DNA of 64,000 bases from an uncultured Pirellula sp. (lineage in GTDB: Bacteria; Planctomycetota; Planctomycetia; Pirellulales; Pirellulaceae). Each line of letters opens with the position of its first letter. The first letter of the stretch is position 1. Both the position numbers and the translations under genes were made by a program. Positions 59,641-64,000 of the stretch are shown here, one piece after another. Location: assembly GCA_903892355.1 (NCBI GenBank), contig CAITIE010000059.1, forward strand, positions 59,258 through 123,257. Direction: 5' to 3'. The notes below the pieces were generated by a model. The model saw only the letters and a program-made list of their open reading frames with translations. It had not been told where the DNA came from and ran no database searches.

Positions 59641-60525
59641 GTGTCCTTGGTGCCAGACATGGATCGGGATCTCTATGACAACGCTTGGTTGATCGGACTG
59701 GCGTTTGGTGATTCGGTAGATGATCTGCAGCGAAACGTTTCGCGAGATCCAATATTCCATCGAGAATCGCTACAGCCGTGGAATGGATACGGAGCGGCGG
59801 ATCCATTCGCGATTTTTGTTCGCGATCGGTGGTATGTCTTTTTTGAGCTATTGGTGCGAAAAGAAGAAAACGCGGTCATTGCAGTGGCGTCGAGTAGTGA
59901 CTTGAAGCAATGGCAAGTTCTCGGAGTTGCGTTAAAGGAATCGCACCATCTTTCGTATCCGTTCGTGTTCGAACATGGTAGCGAAATTTACATGATGCCG
60001 GAAAGCAAATCGATTCGGCAGGTCAGCCTTTACAGGGCGGTCGATTTCCCGCTTCAATGGGAGCGATGCGCGACGTTGGCTCAGGGGGCACTGATGGATG
60101 CATCCATCATTCAGCACCGCGATCGTTGGTGGATGTTTGCAGGATGGAAATCTTATTGGTTAAAAGTATTCCATGCTCCGAGTCCGTTGGGTCCATGGCG
60201 ATCGCACTGGATGCCAATTGCGAGAACCTACAACAAGAAAAATGTTCGACCTGGTGGTCGTCCTGTGCACGTGAAGGATGGCAGGGGCAGCATCCTTCGT
60301 TTTGCTCAGGATAACCGCAAGTGTTACGGTCATCAGTTGCAAGCCATGCAAATCACCCAATTGAACAGGTTGTGGTTTCGGGAAAAACCGTATCGCGAAA
60401 AGCCGATCTTATCGCCGGCGGGAATAGGTTGGTATCGTGAGAGGATTCATCATCTGGATCTGCATCCCAATATATCCGATGCAGTGCCTGGGAAATGGAT
60501 TGGCTTTCTCGACGGATGCAATTAA
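59641..60525 (+). CDS. GINT1 N-terminal-domain-like protein
   Basis: 294 residues from a GTG at 59641; an ATG at 59659 is an alternative. Sequence order matches the N-terminal beta-propeller-like domain of glucosamine inositolphosphorylceramide transferase (GINT1-N, related to five-bladed GH43-type propellers): YGAADPFAIFVRDRWYVFFE, ASSSDLKQWQVLG, SYPFVFEHGSEIYMMPESK, ASIIQHRDRWWMFAGW, and a C-terminal HHLDLHPN. Bacterial proteins of this family lie near polysaccharide or sugar-modification genes; a glycan-binding or transfer role is plausible. The neighbours here do not clarify it. Confidence 0.75.
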   Translation: MSLVPDMDRDLYDNAWLIGLAFGDSVDDLQRNVSRDPIFHRESLQPWNGYGAADPFAIFVRDRWYVFFELLVRKEENAVIAVASSSDLKQWQVLGVALKESHHLSYPFVFEHGSEIYMMPESKSIRQVSLYRAVDFPLQWERCATLAQGALMDASIIQHRDRWWMFAGWKSYWLKVFHAPSPLGPWRSHWMPIARTYNKKNVRPGGRPVHVKDGRGSILRFAQDNRKCYGHQLQAMQITQLNRLWFREKPYREKPILSPAGIGWYRERIHHLDLHPNISDAVPGKWIGFLDGCN

Positions 60526-60652
60526 CGCGAAATCCTCTGCGACTGTTTTTTCAATCCGATCTATAGCGCGTTCCGTCAATTATCGTCAACCCATATCTTG
60601 ATACGTGGTGATGAGCCATGCTGACGCTGATGAGTCGCAGTGACACGGCGTG

Positions 60653-62020
60653 TTAGCGCACTCGACTTGGAGAAGCGAGCTCATTTCGTGTGGTGTTGGA
60701 AAGAATGATCGTGTCGACTTGAAGTTGCAATCGTTCGCTTGCGAGTGGCGTATCGGCTGCATCGATTTCGATCCATACCGGGACCGATCGAAAATCGGAT
60801 CGGCTGAGTGGGTTGGGAGATCGCATTTGCGCACTGCCGATGGAACGATCGATCCGAATCACTTTGCCTTGGATAGGGCGAGCCAGGGCGGCGGATCTCA
60901 TTTCGACCCGTTGGCCAGGAGCAACGCTAGCGATATCTGCTTCGTGGATTTCAGCGACGCATGCCATTTTGGACAAATCGGCGACTTGGATGAGTGGCAA
61001 GGTTGCGGTACGTTCCCCGGCGGAGGCTGTGATCTGAATTACGGTCCCGTTCAGGGGTGAGTGGATTGACGATTGTTTCAGTTGGAGTTGGATTAGTTCG
61101 ATTTGTTTCTCGACGGTTGCGACTGGATTGGCAGCGAGCATCGCTTCGTGGGTGGCTTTGGCATTGCGATGAAGTTCGGTGGCTTGTTGGATCGCCAGTT
61201 CGCTCGCCTCGACTGCGTGCTTCGAAGCCAGTTCGGCTTGAGCGAGGGATTGCACTGCGTTGCGGAGTTCGGTCCGTTTGCCGTCGAGTTCCAAACTTCC
61301 GATGGCTGCTTTAGTCAGCGGGTCATCGCGGAGTCTCTGAAGGGTTTGGACTTGGCGCTCAAGCGTTGCGATCGATTCCTGCTGCTCTTGGATTCGATCC
61401 GCCGCTGCGACTGCTTGTGCGTGCTGTTGGTTCGCGGCGACTTTTTTTCCTTGAGATGTGATGACCGCGAGTTCGGCGTCCCGGAGCTGGGCTTGGTGCT
61501 GAGCTCGGGCATCGGCAAGTTTTAGCGATGCTGCTTCGAGTTCCATTTTTTTGGCTTGCTCGCTTTCCAGAGTGATCAATCGCTCTCCAGCTTGGATGGA
61601 TTGTCCCACCGCGACGTCGACGGACGCGATGCGGTCCCCGGGGAGTGAAGACAATTGCACGATCCCGCCCAGCGGCTGCAGGCGGCCTTGGGCGGAGATC
61701 TGAGCGGAGATCAACTGGGCGCTGGCGGTTTCGACAGGTTTTGAGGGAGCTGTGCTCGGGGTGGAGTCTTCCGGAGTCGTGTCCGCTGGGTGCGACGAAG
61801 GTCGAAGCGCAACCGTTGGTGTACGATAATGGACCAGGTTGAAAGTTCCTGCGGTCGGGTACTTGGATGTGTTGGCAATTTCGACCCGACTAGACCATTG
61901 CGACCATTCCGTGAGGTGGGAGCAGCCAAGGATCATCGTTGCAAAAAACGACAAGGCGACACTGGCGTATGCGGTGCCGATCGAGGGTGATTGATTGCTG
62001 GTGGGAGTACGGCGACTCAT
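60653..62020 (-). CDS. DevB-like membrane-fusion lipoprotein
   Basis: About 455 residues from the ATG at 62020 (ATG 62038 and TTG 62155 are upstream alternatives). A lipobox-like ILGC at about residue 33 suggests lipid anchoring. A biotin-lipoyl-like segment (GRLQPLGGIVQLSSLPGDRIASVDVAVGQSIQAGERLITLES) leads into a long Gln/Ala-rich coiled coil (about 160-330) with ATLERQVQTLQRLRDDPLTKAAIG. The second lipoyl half (SSIHSPLNGTVIQITASAGERTATLPLIQVADLSKM) and a beta-barrel (VAEIHEADIASVAPGQRVEMR) follow, as in HlyD/DevB adaptors of DevBCA exporters. It is divergent from the DevA-like ATPase, 187 bp apart. Confidence 0.87.
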   Translation of the reverse strand: MSRRTPTSNQSPSIGTAYASVALSFFATMILGCSHLTEWSQWSSRVEIANTSKYPTAGTFNLVHYRTPTVALRPSSHPADTTPEDSTPSTAPSKPVETASAQLISAQISAQGRLQPLGGIVQLSSLPGDRIASVDVAVGQSIQAGERLITLESEQAKKMELEAASLKLADARAQHQAQLRDAELAVITSQGKKVAANQQHAQAVAAADRIQEQQESIATLERQVQTLQRLRDDPLTKAAIGSLELDGKRTELRNAVQSLAQAELASKHAVEASELAIQQATELHRNAKATHEAMLAANPVATVEKQIELIQLQLKQSSIHSPLNGTVIQITASAGERTATLPLIQVADLSKMACVAEIHEADIASVAPGQRVEMRSAALARPIQGKVIRIDRSIGSAQMRSPNPLSRSDFRSVPVWIEIDAADTPLASERLQLQVDTIILSNTTRNELASPSRVR

Positions 62021-62207
62021 CGGGAAGTGTAGTTGCATGGCCAAGTCCGTGATCGATGAAAGAAGCTTAGAATATCGCATAGACTGTGGCTGCCAGGGCG
62101 GAGTTGCAGTGGCTGTGGATCGCTCGAGTTCCGTAATTGTCAAAATGACCGACAAGGAATCGCTCCCCTATTATTCCAGATTTATTACACCTAGGCGCTA
62201 AAAAACT

Positions 62208-63365
62208 ATGCTCTCGACATCCCTTCCTCGGGCGACGCAATTTGACCCGCAAACCCGATTGCGGATCCGCGAAGGGGAGCGGCCATCGATCCAAGCCACG
62301 AAGTTGCAGCATTTTTTTGGTGCGGGGGAACTGAGGAAGCAGGTCCTGTTCGACAATAACCTTACGGTTTACCCGGGCGAAATAATCATCATGACCGGTC
62401 CCAGCGGATCAGGGAAAACCACGTTGTTAACGTTGATTGGAGCGCTGCGAAGCGTTCAGCAGGGAGAATTGTGTGTACTCGGGGAGCCTTTGCATGGGGC
62501 CAATCGAACTGCGTTGGAGCGGTTTCGCAGGGATGTCGGTTTTATCTTTCAGTCCCATAACCTTTTTGAGTCCCTTTCAGCCACTCAAAATGTTCGGATG
62601 TCGCTCGAGTTATGTCGGCCTGAAATGGATTCGGCGGGGCATACGCGTGCCGCAGAGACAATGCTGGACCAAGTTGGCTTGGGGCACCGCATGCATCACA
62701 AGCCGAAGCAGTTGTCGGGTGGACAGAAGCAGCGAGTCGCCATTGCGCGAGGTCTGGTTCATCAGCCTAATTTGGTACTTGCCGACGAACCTACGGCGGC
62801 GCTCGACGAACAAAGTGGTCGAACCGTCGTCGACCTGTTGCAGCGTCAAGCCAAAGAAATGGGAACGACGATCATGATCGTGACGCACGACAATCGCATT
62901 CTCGATGTCGCAGATCGCATTGTCACTTTAGTCGATGGCTCGATTCGTAGCGACGCTTTGGTCAAGGAGGCTGCTATCATCACCCAGATGCTCGCCAAGT
63001 GCAGAGTATTCGAGCGAGTTACGCCTCGAACGTTGACCCGCATTGCGGATGAGTTACTCATCGAGTCCGCGCAAGTTGGAATCCCGATCATTCGCGAAAA
63101 CGATCCTGGGGATCGGTTCTTTTTGATCCGTGAAGGGAGAGTATCGGTCCGTCGAGGTGACTCCGATACAGAGATTGTTCAGTTGGGTGCCGGTGATTTC
63201 TTTGGAGAGATGGCGCTCCTCACCGGACAACCTCGCAATGCAACCGTTTGGCCCCTGGAGGAGACGTTACTCTACTCCTTGAGCAAGTCGAACTTCCAGT
63301 CAGCGATGTCCGAATCGGCAACGATGGAAACAGAAATTCGCGAAGCATATTTCGATCGGAAGTAG
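62208..63365 (+). CDS. DevA-like ABC ATPase fused to a cyclic-nucleotide-binding domain
   Basis: A 385-residue protein. Residues about 28-250 are an ABC ATPase of the DevA/LolD/MacB type: Walker A GPSGSGKT at 64-71, Q-loop FIFQSHNLFESLSATQNV, signature LSGGQKQR at 169-176, Walker B LVLADEP at 189-195, His227 in VTHD. Residues about 265-375 are a cNMP-binding/Crp-type beta-roll: GDRFFLIREGRVSVRRG, LGAGDFFGEMALLTGQPRNATV, in which Glu334 and Arg343 occupy the positions that contact the cyclic-nucleotide ribose-phosphate. The fusion suggests export controlled by a nucleotide. The DevC-type permease is not in the window. There is no Shine-Dalgarno before the ATG. Confidence 0.92.
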   Translation: MLSTSLPRATQFDPQTRLRIREGERPSIQATKLQHFFGAGELRKQVLFDNNLTVYPGEIIIMTGPSGSGKTTLLTLIGALRSVQQGELCVLGEPLHGANRTALERFRRDVGFIFQSHNLFESLSATQNVRMSLELCRPEMDSAGHTRAAETMLDQVGLGHRMHHKPKQLSGGQKQRVAIARGLVHQPNLVLADEPTAALDEQSGRTVVDLLQRQAKEMGTTIMIVTHDNRILDVADRIVTLVDGSIRSDALVKEAAIITQMLAKCRVFERVTPRTLTRIADELLIESAQVGIPIIRENDPGDRFFLIREGRVSVRRGDSDTEIVQLGAGDFFGEMALLTGQPRNATVWPLEETLLYSLSKSNFQSAMSESATMETEIREAYFDRK

Positions 63366-63869
63366 AGCTATCAAGGATGGTTAACCTCCCTTTAACATCG
63401 CTGGTCCCAATGATGCAACTAGGGGCAGGGAGATTACAGAAAGCTAATATTCCCAAGTGTTTTTTGAGGGTTCAAGAATTTTTTTGAATATTTTTGCATG
63501 TACAAGTTCGTTTTTTGACGCTGGTTAAATTGCCGTTAACTAGCGAATGCGGCAATGTAAATTCATGATATTTTCTCATTACTTTTCCGCCATTTATGGG
63601 GTTGACATCGCGTTTTTTCGTGTTCCTAGGGCGGCGGGAAATTCATTGACATTTCAACGGCCTTCGTTTTACTAAATCAAGGTTAGTTTTGCGCACCCAA
63701 CACACACACACCCGACTTCCCGAGTCTGCCGCGACTGGGCGAGTTGGTCGAAAGCGGCAGAAGCGGATAGCTACTTACCTCCCTTGAAGTAGTGCCGCGA
63801 CACTGAGATCGTCCCTGACTCAGGAATTGTTTTTTTCATTTATTTGTTTTTCTGTCGAAGGGTTTTGTT
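63366..63869. other. long leader region upstream of the DUF1559 gene
   Basis: About 504 bp, A/T-rich and without a supported ORF. A possible promoter lies at 63646-63675 (see that entry). Transcription from there would give a leader of about 190 nt holding a 7-bp stem CTGCCGC/GCGGCAG (about 63726-63762), CTACTT/AAGTAG (about 63771-63793), and a run of Ts at about 63828-63835. Confidence 0.5.
63646..63675 (+). promoter_or_regulatory. possible sigma70-type promoter for the DUF1559 gene
   Basis: TTGACA at 63646-63651, 18-bp spacer, TACTAA at 63670-63675, about 195 bp before the ATG. The -35 is perfect while the -10 is weak. Another TTGACA lies at 63602. Confidence 0.35.
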
Positions 63870-64000
63870 ATGACGAAGCGTGCACTTGCTCGGCGTCCGG
63901 GTTTTACCCTGGTTGAGCTGTTGGTAGTTATCGCCATCATCGGCATTTTGGTTGGTTTGCTTCTTCCAGCTGTTCAGTCGGCCCGCGAAGCAGCTCGCCG
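63870..64000 (+). CDS. DUF1559 prepilin-type protein (5' partial, runs off the window)
   Basis: The visible 43 codons read [20 protein letters not shown]..., then [41 protein letters not shown] is the type IV prepilin/pseudopilin signal: cleavage after the Gly of PGF, with Glu at +5. [14 protein letters not shown] is the hallmark of the DUF1559 family, massively expanded in planctomycetes. It is presumably exported and processed by a prepilin peptidase; the function is unknown. The gene continues past base 64000. Confidence 0.9.
   Translation, partial: MTKRALARRPGFTLVELLVVIAIIGILVGLLLPAVQSAREAAR

Noticed and set aside
1..64000. Defence island, prophage, integron or biosynthetic gene cluster
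   Set aside because: I looked for nucleases with toxin/antitoxin partners, integrases, phage structural genes and NRPS/PKS modules and found none; the two EEP-domain proteins carry membrane or lipid anchors and are isolated.

Overview
The window looks like a chromosomal segment of a planctomycete, most likely Pirellulaceae-like. This is an inference from gene content; no database was searched. The markers are a DUF1559 prepilin-type protein at the right edge, DUF1501 and duplicated DUF1080 proteins, a metzincin-type giant protease, a redoxin/cytochrome c/copper-monooxygenase chimera, a methenyl-H4MPT cyclohydrolase, very long PstC and PstA permeases, weak or absent Shine-Dalgarno sites at many starts, and repeat-rich intergenic DNA. 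There are no rRNA or tRNA genes, no CRISPR array, no insertion sequence and no prophage that I can support.

Layout. 1-5 kb: the end of an unknown gene, a structured-RNA candidate, a TPR/glycosyltransferase-like protein translationally coupled to a tRNA-dihydrouridine synthase, and a DUF1080 lipoprotein. 5.5-9.5 kb (minus strand): a cbb3-type cytochrome oxidase operon with fused CcoN-CcoO, CcoQ and a monoheme CcoP. 10-21 kb: a large zinc protease, small lipoproteins, a GT4 glycosyltransferase, an EEP-fold lipoprotein, a HEAT/TPR protein, an STN-domain protein, a NarL-type regulator with Glu in place of the phospho-acceptor Asp, and a histone H1-like Lys/Ala-rich protein. 21.6-29.6 kb (minus strand): a pstS-pstC-pstA-pstB phosphate-uptake operon ending in a nitrilase-superfamily amidase. 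29.8-38 kb: a sugar isomerase-like protein, a minus-strand run (Pro/Ser-rich secreted protein, cyanophycin-synthetase-like ATP-grasp protein lacking the Mur-ligase P-loop, DUF1801, membrane EEP protein), and a DUF72 protein. 38-50 kb: 173-bp tandem repeats, an RND exporter, the redoxin/cytochrome/Cu-oxygenase/EF-hand protein, a very large TolC-like lipoprotein, 133-bp tandem repeats, and an operon of an HdeD-like protein and a SulP anion transporter carrying STAS plus PII-like domains. 50-57 kb: glycerate kinase, a DUF1501 protein with an 18-bp tandem repeat at its 5' end, a secreted protein, a PQQ-type beta-propeller and an HtrA protease. 57-60.5 kb: mch plus its ATP-grasp partner (H4MPT-linked C1 metabolism), a DUF486 membrane protein and a GINT1-N-like protein. 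60.6-64 kb: a DevB-like adaptor divergent from a DevA-like ATPase fused to a cyclic-nucleotide-binding domain, then the start of a DUF1559 pilin-like gene behind a long leader.

Functional themes are high-affinity oxygen respiration, phosphate scavenging with elaborated periplasmic permease domains, C1 chemistry on tetrahydromethanopterin, regulated anion (possibly bicarbonate) transport, and envelope export. The features that most invite a second look are domain fusions (SulP-STAS-PII, DevA-cNMP, redoxin-cytochrome-Cu-EF hand), the degraded cyanophycin-synthetase-like enzyme, the candidate ncRNA near 0.4-0.5 kb, and a widespread pattern of short tandem duplications in and between genes. I see no clear-cut wholly new multi-gene system; the strongest candidates are listed as findings with their limits.
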